From Rhynchopus sp. YZ270_cl-10 (Eukaryota > Euglenozoa > Diplonemea > Diplonemida > Diplonemidae): DNA of 64,000 nt. The notes below the pieces were generated by a model. That model searched no databases, was not told the DNA's origin, and was given only the letters and a program-made list of their open reading frames with translations. The position numbers were made by a program, and so were the translations under genes. Below are positions 45,124 through 54,745 of this stretch, in pieces (position 1 is the first letter of the stretch; each line of letters starts with the position of its first letter). The stretch is taken from assembly GCA_964035575.1 (NCBI GenBank), contig OZ037908.1, positions 1,116,001-1,180,000 of the forward strand, given 5' to 3'.

Positions 45124-47135
45124 ATGGATGATGAGGAACAGGAGGTCGGAGAGGTGCCAGAGATCAGCGAACTTCTGCAGCGCCCTACTCCAGAGAACAG
45201 CGAGGAGCTTTTCAATGACCCGGTATGTGGGGGGGTTTTTTTTTTGGCTTTTTTTTATTATTATTTCCCCGCAGGGCGTTCGCCCCGGGGCGAAAAATAT
45301 TTTTTTTCGTTAAAAAAATCTTTTCCTGAAAAAATGACATTTTATTTCGCCCCAGGGCTTCGCCCCACCGGGGCGAAACCCTGTATAAATAAATAAATAA
45401 AAAAAAAAAAAGGGGAAAAAAAAAAAAAAAAAAGAGAGAGAGATTTCTCCCCACCACCCTGTAGACCCCCCCGGAGGGGGGGTCGCAGAGGGGTGTCCAC
45501 TGTACTCAAAATCATCCGCAAACCCGCCTGCCGTGAGAGGAAGTTTCCCCAGCACTCCCGCTCCTCAATCCTGCAGTCTGCTGAAGGTGCCCCGTACCCC
45601 CTGTTATAGAAGGTGTCACTGCTCGTGTCAACTCTATCTTCAACGGCAGAGAGACGTTTTAGTTTATTGAAAATAATCAAACTAAGGATGAAGTCTCATA
45701 TGACAGATGCCTCTCTCTTGTGCATCTGTTTGATTAAACAGCACAAAGAGACCCTCAGTGAGGGGGGGATTGATGAAATTCTCCATCGTTTTGCTGGTTT
45801 TAGTATCAGGAAAGTTCAGCTGTAATAGCACTTGTGCTGGGGAAGGGATCACGCGCAAATCGCAATTTTTTTTGACCACTCAGTACCAGGGATTCACCCC
45901 CCACGAACTAGCTTCTCTCCGGCGGGAAAATTTTTTTTTGACCTATTTTAAGCACTAGTAAAAAAGCAAAAATTTCGGATTTTTTGGCATTTCGCCACGA
46001 TCAGGAAAAAACGATGGCGATAGCGAACGCCCTGTTTCCCCGCCTCTCTTTTCTTTGAGATATGTGCACGAGAGGCACATTCACCTAAATAGTTTGTCTT
46101 CTAAATTTCGTTGTTCTCACTTCGCATCAACATAACACTGCACCACACCACACCAAAGGGCCATATTCTGCGCAAGAATTACCCTCACTAGGCATTAAAA
46201 CCACACCACACCACAGGAGTCATTAGTGATGACGACGGTGACCAGCAGCAAATGCACGCTCTGTGCCACCGCGATCCAGGCCCTCAGCAAGCTCTCGAAG
46301 GAGGAAGAGTACGCGAACGCGAAGCTCAAGTTCATCCTCGCAGACGCAGACGAGGTGCCCGACTTCGCACGCAAGCTCAACATCAGCTCTGTCCCGCACT
46401 TTGTGTACTCGCTTAAGGTACAGACCACACAACCCCCCCATACAGTCCAAAGCAACACAGAGAGAACCAACCAACCCTTTTTTTTTTTCCAACTTTGTTA
46501 GCCCTCATCCACATTTGGGTGATCAATGAACGGGGAGATTTTTTTACTAGCTCTCAGTAAGCTCTCACAGGCTCTCACAGCCTGTTGCGTGTCCCACGGA
46601 GACGATCATAGATCACCCAACATTTAGTCCACATTTTTTTTTTTTAATTTTTTTTTTTTACTGGTTTTCTTCCTTGCTTTCGTATTATTTGTTTTCTTTA
46701 TCTATGTGGATCCCCCCCAGTGAACCGTTTGGGACCCCGCTCTGCCGTGGCAGTCGTGGTTAGCGTTGTCATGTTTGTCTGTAGCACACAAGTAAGAAGA
46801 GAGACTCTAGGTCAGGGACATTTTAACTACATAATTGAGACTTTTTTTTGGGCGCGTGCCACACCATATACCCAAACAAAAACAGTGGAGATTAAGACAA
46901 CACAAACCGAGGCAACTACACTACTCCAACAATTTATCAAACAAAAAAATTTTTTCTTTAACAGGGGGAAACCTTGGAAGCGTTTAGCGGGAGCAACTTT
47001 GAGAAGGTGGTAGCGCTCTTGAAGAACACCTTACACAAGCGCAACGAGATCATGAAGGAGCACGACGCCGAGAAGAAGGCAGAAGAACTCGAAGCAAAGG
47101 CAGCAGAAGCGGCAGCTGAAGGGGCTGCTGACTGA
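45124..47135 (+). CDS. Thioredoxin-like protein with CTLC motif, three exons
   Basis: Exons 45124-45222, 46217-46417 and 46965-47135, all joined in phase 0, give 156 residues. The N-terminal part is acidic (MDDEEQEVGEVPEISELLQR) and resembles the leader of thioredoxin-like PICOT or phosducin proteins. The fold core follows: LVMTTVTSSKCTLC, with the CxxC at residues 46-49 in the redox-site position, then LKFILADADEVPDFARKLNI and SVPHF with the cis-proline at about 93. Exon 3 finishes the sheet and last helix (GETLEAFSGSNFEKVVALL), then a charged A/E/K helix. CTLC differs from the usual CGPC but keeps both cysteines, so activity as a thiol-disulfide oxidoreductase is possible. No targeting signal. 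The exact subfamily cannot be fixed. Confidence 0.75.
46061..46100 (+). repeat. Stem-loop repeat, GTGC/GCAC stem type
   Basis: ATGTGC-ACGAGAG-GCACAT forms a perfect 6-bp stem with the family loop, followed by TCACCTAAATAGTTTG. It differs in stem sequence from the CTAAGC/GCTTAG copies but keeps pairing. Confidence 0.75.
46159..46189 (+). promoter_or_regulatory. Conserved leader motif, copy 2
   Basis: GGCCATATTCTGCGCAAGAA followed by TTACCCTCACT matches 17057-17087. It sits 28 bp before exon 2 of the thioredoxin-like gene, amid ACCACACCACA repeats like those before the giant gene. Confidence 0.4.
46418..46964 (+). other. Thioredoxin-like gene intron 2 (547 bp)
   Basis: Donor GTACAG at 46418, acceptor TTTTTCTTTAACAG ending 46964. 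Splicing joins YSLK to GETLEAF, matching the thioredoxin beta4-beta5 turn. The intron carries a MITE-like element at 46515-46620. Confidence 0.75.
46515..46620. mobile_element. Small MITE-like element in an intron
   Basis: TTGGGTGATCAATGAACG at the left faces the complement of CGATCATAGATCACCCAA at the right. The middle has GTCCCACGGAGACGATCAT. A related element lies at 59569-59641. No clear target duplication. Confidence 0.55.
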
Positions 47136-47713
47136 GACGGCCTCCCTCCCTCCCTCCCCCCCTCCGTCCTCCTTGTTCCACCTCCCCAGCATTTCCCTGC
47201 GCACGGTTTTTCAGCCGTGGGGAAAAAAAGAGTGTTTTTCAATTTTTGCTTCAATTTTTTTCAAGAATAACCACCTAAGAATCCCTAAGAAAGTCAGAGG
47301 GAGAAAGACAGTTACCCCATTTTCACTTCCCAAAATCCCTTTACACGAAAGCAAAAAAGGAAAAACTCAAAAAAGTAGCAAAAAAAACAAAACAAAACTA
47401 AAACTTATAAGGAAACAGGAGCACTAAAAGAGACACCCCCCTCCCTAAACTTTTCTTCTTTGAAAACTTGGGTTGTATTAGTGTAGACACCCGAGGAGAT
47501 GAACTGACACAGTACGCGTGTGCAAGAAACAACCAATTTTTTCAACTGCATGCAACAAACGGTCGAGATCTGATCAAGCAAAACGGATATATTTCCGTCC
47601 CACCTTCTCTCGAACTGCTTCCTCCAACACCCATTCATACCCACAGATATACACATTTTTTTTTGAACGAGACATCCACAAAATAAAGATTACGACCTCC
47701 ACTTGGATCCTTT
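47136..47713. other. Spacer between thioredoxin-like and ankyrin genes
   Basis: It starts with CCTCCCTCCCTCC, then A/T-rich sequence with AAAGTAGCAAAA-type phrases. The last 100 bp are moderately C/A-rich and probably hold the leader of the ankyrin gene. No gene seen. Confidence 0.55.
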
Positions 47714-49090
47714 ATGGTAATCTTTGTCACAATCGCTGATACGGGGGTAACATGCGGAAGCTTTGACCTCTGTGAGTACCCTGCAGCTGGGGTGAAACAC
47801 GACATGACGTGGCTCGAGGACGCTGTTTCACGTGAGTGCGGTGCACAGGAGGGCACCTTCGAGGTGCGGCTTGCGACCGGGAGCAAGGAGGTGGTGACGT
47901 CGTGGGATGAGCTTGCGCTGCTGCAGTGCGGCGACGCTGTCGAAGCAGCACCCATCAGCCAGGAGCGTGCACTCACCCTCCTCAAACAGTACACCCCCAC
48001 CCCATCCTACTCCAACGCCATCCAGAACGGCACCCTCAAGGTCGTGCAGCTCCTTGTCCTCTCGGGGGAGGAGTCTGCCGAGAGCAACACCACTGCGCTG
48101 GGTCTTGCCGTCCGCTGCGGGCAATACAAAACCACACGGTTTCTTCTGAATATGGGAGCTCCGGTGTCGGCGAAGGACAGTCAAGGGAAGACTCCGTTGG
48201 AGCATGCGATGGCGCAGAAGGGGGGGATACGTCTTGCCTTGGCGGTGCTGCTGTTGAAACGTGGTGCGAAATTGACGGATTACGCGAAGAGCGATACAGA
48301 GGTTGCGCAGCTGACAAACCTCGGGTTGGATGTACTGGCACACCGCAACTGCGTGAACGGCACCTCATTTGCGTGCGAGGCGATGGCCGCACACAACACA
48401 GAGCTTGCACAACACCTTCTTGACCGTGGTGCGGACATCTCAGACCCTACCGGCAATGCTCTCGCCGCTGTGCTCCGCAAAGACACTCCAAACGACACAA
48501 TCCTCGAAGCCCTTCTCACCTCAGAGAACCTCGGGTGGATGGGCACCTCAGGGACCAGCACGCTCCCTCCTCTGCACTACGTCGTCAAGCGGAAAAGCTT
48601 CACACTCCTGCAGCGTCTCATCGCTGCGAAGGCAGACGTGAACCTCCTCTCCACAGAAGGGGTCACCCCGTTGCTGGTTGCGGTTCGGTGTGGGTGGGAG
48701 GAAGGGGTACGAATGCTGATTGCTTCAAACGCTGCTGTTGACGTAAAATGTGGACGCGAGGGTGGGACTGTCCTGCACGAAGCCATCGGGATTGGATCAA
48801 CACGAAGCGGTATTGCCAAGATGCTGATCGCAGGAGGGTGCGCGCTTGAGGTGCGGGACAGATACTCCACAACACCCCTGCACAAAGCTGTATGGCTGCG
48901 GCAGTTTGACGTAGTCAAGGAGCTTCTCACCAAAGGCGCCTCCGCAGCAGCACAGAACAGCAAGGGCACTGTAGAAGATGCCGCACGGATCAGAGGCACC
49001 CCGGAGATGTGTGCTCTCATCGAAACCCATCTCCGTAACAACACCAAAGAGGGCAGAAAATCGGGGGGGCAGAAAGCCGCGCGTGGGTGA
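47714..49090 (+). CDS. Ankyrin-repeat protein with a ubiquitin-like-looking header
   Basis: The product has 458 residues in a single exon. Residues 1-80 (MVIFVTIADTG, DMTWLEDAVSREC, TFEVRLATGSKEV, LLQCGDAVEAAP) have the strand-strand-helix-strand spacing of a beta-grasp fold, although no direct match to ubiquitin is visible. Residues ~100-440 hold about ten ankyrin units; clear ones include TALGLAVRCGQYKTTRFLLN, TPLLVAVRCGWEEGVRMLI and TPLHKAVWLRQFDVVKELL. A basic tail ends in KSGGQKAARG. It is probably a soluble protein-binding scaffold; there is no membrane segment or catalytic domain. The header-plus-solenoid plan mirrors the four LRR proteins in this window. Confidence 0.8.
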   Translation: MVIFVTIADTGVTCGSFDLCEYPAAGVKHDMTWLEDAVSRECGAQEGTFEVRLATGSKEVVTSWDELALLQCGDAVEAAPISQERALTLLKQYTPTPSYSNAIQNGTLKVVQLLVLSGEESAESNTTALGLAVRCGQYKTTRFLLNMGAPVSAKDSQGKTPLEHAMAQKGGIRLALAVLLLKRGAKLTDYAKSDTEVAQLTNLGLDVLAHRNCVNGTSFACEAMAAHNTELAQHLLDRGADISDPTGNALAAVLRKDTPNDTILEALLTSENLGWMGTSGTSTLPPLHYVVKRKSFTLLQRLIAAKADVNLLSTEGVTPLLVAVRCGWEEGVRMLIASNAAVDVKCGREGGTVLHEAIGIGSTRSGIAKMLIAGGCALEVRDRYSTTPLHKAVWLRQFDVVKELLTKGASAAAQNSKGTVEDAARIRGTPEMCALIETHLRNNTKEGRKSGGQKAARG

Positions 49091-50303
49091 TGGTGGGGAG
49101 GCGGGGTGATCTTGATTTGGAGTGCTTTAGATCATCCTTTCTCTGCATCCTTGAGCGGGGTGGTTGAGACCTCAATGCGTTGTGCAATTTTGTTGGGTTG
49201 TTGTGGAACCACGTCTCTCACCCTTTTGCATGGGCTCGACCGGGTGCTGCGTTTTAGCATATTTCAACGAAGTTGTTATGTTGCGGCAACTCCCGTCTCC
49301 AACTCAAAAGGGGAGGGGGCTCTCCGAGTCCATATCGGTCATATTCGTATTAATTGGACGAAAAAACCGGAGGTTGTATTAGGTTGTGTTATTCCACTTA
49401 GCCACGTTGTTAGAAAGCGGATTTGTTAAATATTGCTTGAATTTTTGATGTTTTTTTGCCTTTTTTTTTTGCTTTTCATTCAAAATTTGGGGATCAAAGG
49501 TACTTTTCTGCCACTTTAATCGCAGAAACATCACACAAAGCCACTACGTTCGCGTATTTTATGATTTTTTTTTGTGATATTTCTGTGACCAGAGTGGCAG
49601 AGAATAGTACCCAATGATCACCCCAAAATTGCTTTTAAAATGGGAAAATATATTGTGTTCTTTAAGTCCTTTCTTAAAATGAGGCGCCCTTTTTACTCTT
49701 TTGTCTTCATTTTGTGCTGATCCTCTGCTATTTATGTTTTCTTCTGTGCATCTTTCTAACCCCTTTTTTTGACTATTCCGAAAAACGAGTGAACAATGCG
49801 AAGCTTTTATTCGGGATATCACTGCACTGAAAATAATATTGGCCAGATTTTTTTAAAAATAATTTTAAACAGCGAAGACGAAAAGGTTGCAGCCTCACAC
49901 AAAAAAAAATTACCCGCTCTTCCCTGGTTCTGCTTATGTTTGTGTACAATTGTACAAGAAAAAAATAAAACAAACATTTTAATCGACCCATACACACAAA
50001 CCCCCCGTTAGTTTCTTTGTTGCCTTTCTCTCGACTACTGTTTTTTTTCCCCCAGAATTGTTCTTGTCCCGAGCAGGGGAATGCTTGTGGTAGCTCTCTT
50101 GTCACCCCCGGAACGTCAGGCGTCCCACAACCTTGGCATGCATGGTACAACAACGAAGGATACCTGCCTCTTGCTCTTTCTTTTGAGGAGAAAACCAAAA
50201 AAAAAAAAAACGGAAAATGAATCTTGCGAAATGAGAGTGGAGGTTTTTTTTCGTAATGTTTTATTCTCCCCCCTCACCGCACACTTTGCAGAATAAAAAC
50301 TTT
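49091..50303. other. Spacer upstream of element D
   Basis: Mostly AT-rich. 49225-49275 (GCATGGGCTCGACCGGGTGC, then GTTTTAGCATATTTCAA) resembles 63337-63372. No supported gene; the overlapping frames of 60-140 codons are low complexity. Confidence 0.5.
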
Positions 50304-52222
50304 GGGAAATAGTCAGATTTACCCTACCCTATTTTGAAAAAGTTCAGACTTGCCCGAAATAAGTTCAGACTTGCCCTAAAAGTGTTTTTAGGGCAAGTCT
50401 GAACTTATTTCGGGCAAGTCTGAACTTATTTTTAGGGCAAACACTTTTTTTAGGGCAAGTCTGAACTTTTTTAGGGCAAGTCTGAACTTTTTTAGGGCAA
50501 CCCTGCACTTATTTATTGGGCAAGCTGGGGGCTCTTGGGTTACAGAGCCCGGCGGTCGTCGTTTTTGCGTTTCTGTTTAGGGCACGTATGGGCTATTCGC
50601 GACGAGTCCTGGTAGTGAAATGAGCAACCTATGGTATGGATCTTTTTTTCCATGCAACTGAATTTCCTCGTGTCCAGGACACCCCACTTTCCGAGCAAAA
50701 TTAAATAATGACACAAATGGGAGGGGAAAACCCTCTGACCTTTATCATCACTCTAAAAAACTCTCAGGTACCGCACCGCAGTACCGCACCACGATCCGAG
50801 ACCCGTACAGAACAGAGACCAGAAAAAAGACTTCCGCACCCAAACGCGACTCCTCATAGAACACGACGTAGTAGTAACAAAAAAAAAATACCGATTACTG
50901 CAGTAAGTACAAAGCCTTTGGGCGACATTGTACAGGTCCTACATCATGTACGTAAAATTGTCGATACAACCAAAGAAAAGCATAGTGGTGCACCCTCGGG
51001 TGTCTGCACTACTGCAACAACTATTTCTATAGCTACAGTTTCCCCACCTCTACCTTTAACTTTTTATACGAGGATGTAATTCTCCGGGATTACTCCGCGA
51101 TTGTCGTCACAACAAAAAAGTCCAGAGGACTTGTTGGTCGCCTTACTCATTTGGATCAACGGTATGTATATGCTACTCATTACAATGTTAGCCACTTCTA
51201 TTGCCAGACACCGGGGCAAATAGTAAGTGCAAGAAAACTGCTTTTTGGAAACCAGGAAAACATGATGGACACTCCACTCCACGTGCGGACATGTTTGGCA
51301 CTTCTGCATGCGTGCAGTATCCAAATGTGTCCCCGTGGGAACAAAGTGATAAAGATGTGTCCACTGTGTACAGGGAAAAAACTTTGCGCTCCCCGGACAG
51401 TGCACAATTCAACCCCTTGTGGGTGGTCTTGTTGCCTTTTGGAACAACAACAATTTTTCCACGTTGTTGCATTTTGGCCAGGCATGCTCTTGAAAGCATG
51501 ACAATTTGATTGCGTATGGACAAAGCAAATAACCAAGTATGAATTCTGAGTTGAAATGTGAGAGATGTTGTGGGAAGGGGAGTTCGCTCCTTTCAACGAT
51601 GATCTCGTTGTTCTTCAATAGGCATGTCTTAACCGACCACATAAATAAAATTGTGCCGGCCTCGAAGGATTCTAAGCAAACCCGCGTGGTAGCTAAACAC
51701 TGACTCTCTCTCAATTCAACAAAGAAGGAATACTTGGTAATTTGTGGAGCACCCGTGCATGAAAATTGTAAAACTTTGCGCCCCACGTTGCCCCAGAACA
51801 CGGCTTCCTTTGTAACCGGTTCTGGCCCAACGTGGACTGCCTGTTCACCCTTTCCGGGTGGCTGGTGGTTTCTGGCATCAATTTTTGGGCTCCGGCTCGG
51901 TTAGGCATTTTAGGGCAATAAAACAAGTCATACCACATGGGGCCCCAAGAGTGCCCCAGCCAAAGTGGCCTGACTTGTTGCCCTAAAATAAGTTCAGACT
52001 TACCCTAAAAATAAGTTCAGACTTGCCCTAAAAAAGTTCAGACTTGCCCTAAAAAAGTTCAGACTTGCCCTAAAAAAAGTGTTTGCCCTAAAAATAAGTT
52101 CAGACTTGCCCTAAAAATACTTTTAGGGCAAGTCTGAACTTATTTTCGGGCAAGTCTGAACTTTTTCATAGGGCAAGTCTGAACTTTTTCAAAATAGGGT
52201 AGGGTAAGTCTGACTATCTCCC
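50304..52222. mobile_element. Mutator-like TIR element D with 9-bp target duplication
   Basis: The ends are GGGAAATAGTCAGATTTACC and the complement of GGGTAAGTCTGACTATCTCCC. AAAAACTTT lies directly outside both ends (50295-50303 and 52223-52231), a perfect 9-bp target duplication. Arms of about 220-260 bp consist of direct and inverted copies of TTCAGACTTGCCCTAAAA and TTCAGACTTGCCCGAAATAA. The ends and the sub-repeat are related to element A (GGGGAATAGTCAG; ACCCGAAAATAAGTTCAGA). The interior (about 51200-51800) matches the element A core with many small gaps. There is no transposase frame, so it must have depended on a helper elsewhere. The perfect duplication suggests fairly recent insertion. 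Confidence 0.85.
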
Positions 52223-52766
52223 AAAAACTTTTTTTTTTTTCGTTGAGTTTGTTTTTGCGTCTTCCGCAGTTTACAAACTTTTCCCCCCCCCGCCGGCGTG
52301 TGTGTTTTCTCGCCGACAAAGCGTGTTTTGCAGTGTATTGCAATATCACTTCCCAGTTTTGTCTTTTGTTAGTCCTGTCCCTCCGTTTCTTGTACTTTCA
52401 GTTATATTTTTTTTTAATTTTTTTTGTTATGAAGATCGGCAGGCAAACAGACGTTCTGCCACTCCAGCATAACCCCCCCCCATGAAAATTACCAACAGTA
52501 AACAATACAAATCACGCATCCACAAAACCTTTCTCCATCCCTATCCTCGCTCCCCATTCCCTCCTCCATCCCTAAACAAGCTGTGGTCCTCCTTGGACGC
52601 ATTGGAGGTGCACCTTCGGAGTGGGCAAGCCTCGGACACGAAGATGCGGTTGCTGAGGAGGATGCAGCTTTCTCTTGCACGAAGGGGTGCGTAGGGGTGC
52701 TTTCCTTCTTCACCTCGTGCCCACCACAACACGCCACAACAGCAGACAACACAGAGAGACAAAACA
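52223..52766. other. Spacer before LRR gene copy 3
   Basis: Pyrimidine-rich then C-rich. The last ~90 bp (GAAGGGGTGCGTAGGGGTGC to CACAGAGAGACAAAACA) nearly match the leader of the LRR gene at 15269, so the shared block of the family includes the leader. Confidence 0.65.
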
Positions 52767-54041
52767 ATGGAGCTGTGCGTAAAGACCTTTGACGACGAGA
52801 CGTACGTGATTGAGGTGGGTGTGGACGACACAGCTGCGGTCATGCGGCGGAAGGTGGCGTCTGCAGTGGGGTTTCCTGAAGACGGCTTCCACATGAGGTT
52901 CGGAGGGGAAGCGCTGGGAGCAGGAGCGGACATGGCACAGCTGAGTGTTGGGGACACAATTGAGTTGACGAAAACGGAGAGGTACGATATAGTAGCAGCG
53001 CTTCACGCGTTGGGTGAGACCGACATCACAGCAGAGCGGCTCGAGACTGTGGAGGATCCTGAGGTGGCGTGTTTGCTTCTGCAGGCGGAGGTTGCGACTG
53101 TCATTCCAGATGCGTTCTTGACAGAAGGATCCTTCACCGAACTTGACCTGGGTGTTGAGTTGCCAGTGACTCGGGTTGGAGGCTGGGTTCTTGCTGAGTG
53201 CACCTCGTTGACAACAGTCAATCTCTCAGGGTTGTGCAATGTCACGGAGATCGATCACTGCTTTCTTGAAAGCTGCACCTCGTTGGCAACATTAGATGTC
53301 TCAGGGTTGTGCAATGTCAAGACAATTGGCGATCGCTTTCTCAATGACTGCATCTCGTTGACAACACTCAATTTCTCAGGGTTGTGTAATGTCACGAATA
53401 TTGGCTATTACTTTCTCGCTGGGTGTACCTCGTTGACAACTATTGACTTGTCAGCGTTGTGCAATGTCACTGATATTAGTGACAGCTTTCTCAACGGTTG
53501 CTTGTCGCTGACGGCAATCGATCTTTCAGGGTTGTGCAAAGTCAAGAAAATTCGCAATTTATTTATCACTGAATGCACCTCGTTGACAACTATCGACTTG
53601 TCAGCGTTGTGCAATGTCACTGACATTGGTTACAGCTTTCTCAAAGGTTGCTTCTCGCTGACTGCAATCGATCTTTCAGGGTTGTGCAAAGTCAAGAAAA
53701 TTTGCAATTACTTTCTCACTGGGTGCACCTCGTTGACAACTATCGACTTGTCAGCGTTGTGCAACGTCACTGATATTAGTCAATACTTTCTATCTGAGTG
53801 CATCTCGTTGACAAACCTCAATCTTTCAGCGTTGTGCAATGTCAAGCACATTGGCACTCACTTTCTCAATGACTGCACCTCGTTGACAACAATCGACCTG
53901 TCAGGGTTATGCAATCCCACGCAAATTGGCAAGCGGTTTCTTGGGCAGTGCCACGCACTGTCTACAATCGAGGCGGCAGTGTGCCCCCAGAGCACTGCTC
54001 GCATAGTACGGAGCCCACATGGGGTAGTGCCTCTCCTATGA
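52767..54041 (+). CDS. Ubiquitin-like header plus LRR protein, copy 3
   Basis: The product has 424 residues, the longest of the four. The header differs from copy 1 at about three of 300 bases. Ten good 25-residue repeats follow a degenerate first one. Repeats 5-6, 7-8 and 9 alternate between two types (IDLSALCNVTDI and IDLSGLCKVKKI), so the array has grown by duplication of a 50-residue pair. The C-terminus (IEAAVCPQSTARIVRS) lacks the VLTHAI cap of copies 1 and 2. The TTDLSxLCN concave face is highly repetitive while residues after NV vary, which fits a binding surface. No signal peptide. Confidence 0.85.
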   Translation: MELCVKTFDDETYVIEVGVDDTAAVMRRKVASAVGFPEDGFHMRFGGEALGAGADMAQLSVGDTIELTKTERYDIVAALHALGETDITAERLETVEDPEVACLLLQAEVATVIPDAFLTEGSFTELDLGVELPVTRVGGWVLAECTSLTTVNLSGLCNVTEIDHCFLESCTSLATLDVSGLCNVKTIGDRFLNDCISLTTLNFSGLCNVTNIGYYFLAGCTSLTTIDLSALCNVTDISDSFLNGCLSLTAIDLSGLCKVKKIRNLFITECTSLTTIDLSALCNVTDIGYSFLKGCFSLTAIDLSGLCKVKKICNYFLTGCTSLTTIDLSALCNVTDISQYFLSECISLTNLNLSALCNVKHIGTHFLNDCTSLTTIDLSGLCNPTQIGKRFLGQCHALSTIEAAVCPQSTARIVRSPHGVVPLL

Positions 54042-54745
54042 TGGTCCCCTAGCGAACGACGCTACGAGGATTACTAAGGAAGTCACCTTGTCTTGGATGG
54101 CTTTGTACCAGAGGCACGAAACAACGTGTGTGTGTGCCACTTTGACAACCTATTTCATTATTTGGTTTGTTGCATGAACACGACCTAGCTGTGTTGTTAG
54201 CACGTTTTCAACTACTCTTTGCTTTGTTTTATATTGTTCATGGTTAGGTTTAGTCGTGCCCTGCTTCGGTAATGCGACTCAATGAGGAGGTGTATGTGGG
54301 GGGGTGCTTCGGGATTGGAGCGACCCTGCACCTTTCACTGGCATGCATGATGCCGCTGTTCTTTTCTTTTCGAACTTTTCAACAAAATATAAAAGCGCAG
54401 CAAAACCTTTCTCCATCCCTCTCCTCGCTCCCCATGAAGATCCCTGAACAAGCATTTGTGCTCCTCCTTGTCTCGCACAACCACAACCAGCAGAACTCCC
54501 AGTGTTGGCGTTGGTAGGCTACGCTGAGGAAGTGTCGCAGTATCGTGGCCGGGCGCACCTATCCAACGTTGTGCCTTGCATCTGTGCCATGCACTTGCCT
54601 CGCCTAACTCATATAGGAGACAACAACAAATACATCTGCTGCACAGACCACCTTATAGAGTGTAAAGGATGAGTGGTGCTTTCTTTCTTCACCTCATGCC
54701 CATCACAACATACCACAACAGCAGACAACACAGAGAGACAAAACA
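54042..54745. other. Spacer between LRR copies 3 and 4
   Basis: TTAGCACGTTTTCAACTACTC at 54198 is a dispersed motif (see 31498 and 63358). 54395-54440 (AAAACCTTTCTCCATCCCTC) resembles the leader part at 52530-52560. No gene seen. Confidence 0.55.

Larger units (their letters stand above)
45223..46216 (+). other. Thioredoxin-like gene intron 1 (994 bp)
   Basis: Donor GTATGT at 45223, acceptor CCACACCACAG ending 46216. It contains a foldback stretch (about 45272-45383) with several TTCGCCCC and GGGGCGAA arms, a stem-loop-family copy (46061-46100) and the conserved leader motif (46159-46189). Confidence 0.7.
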
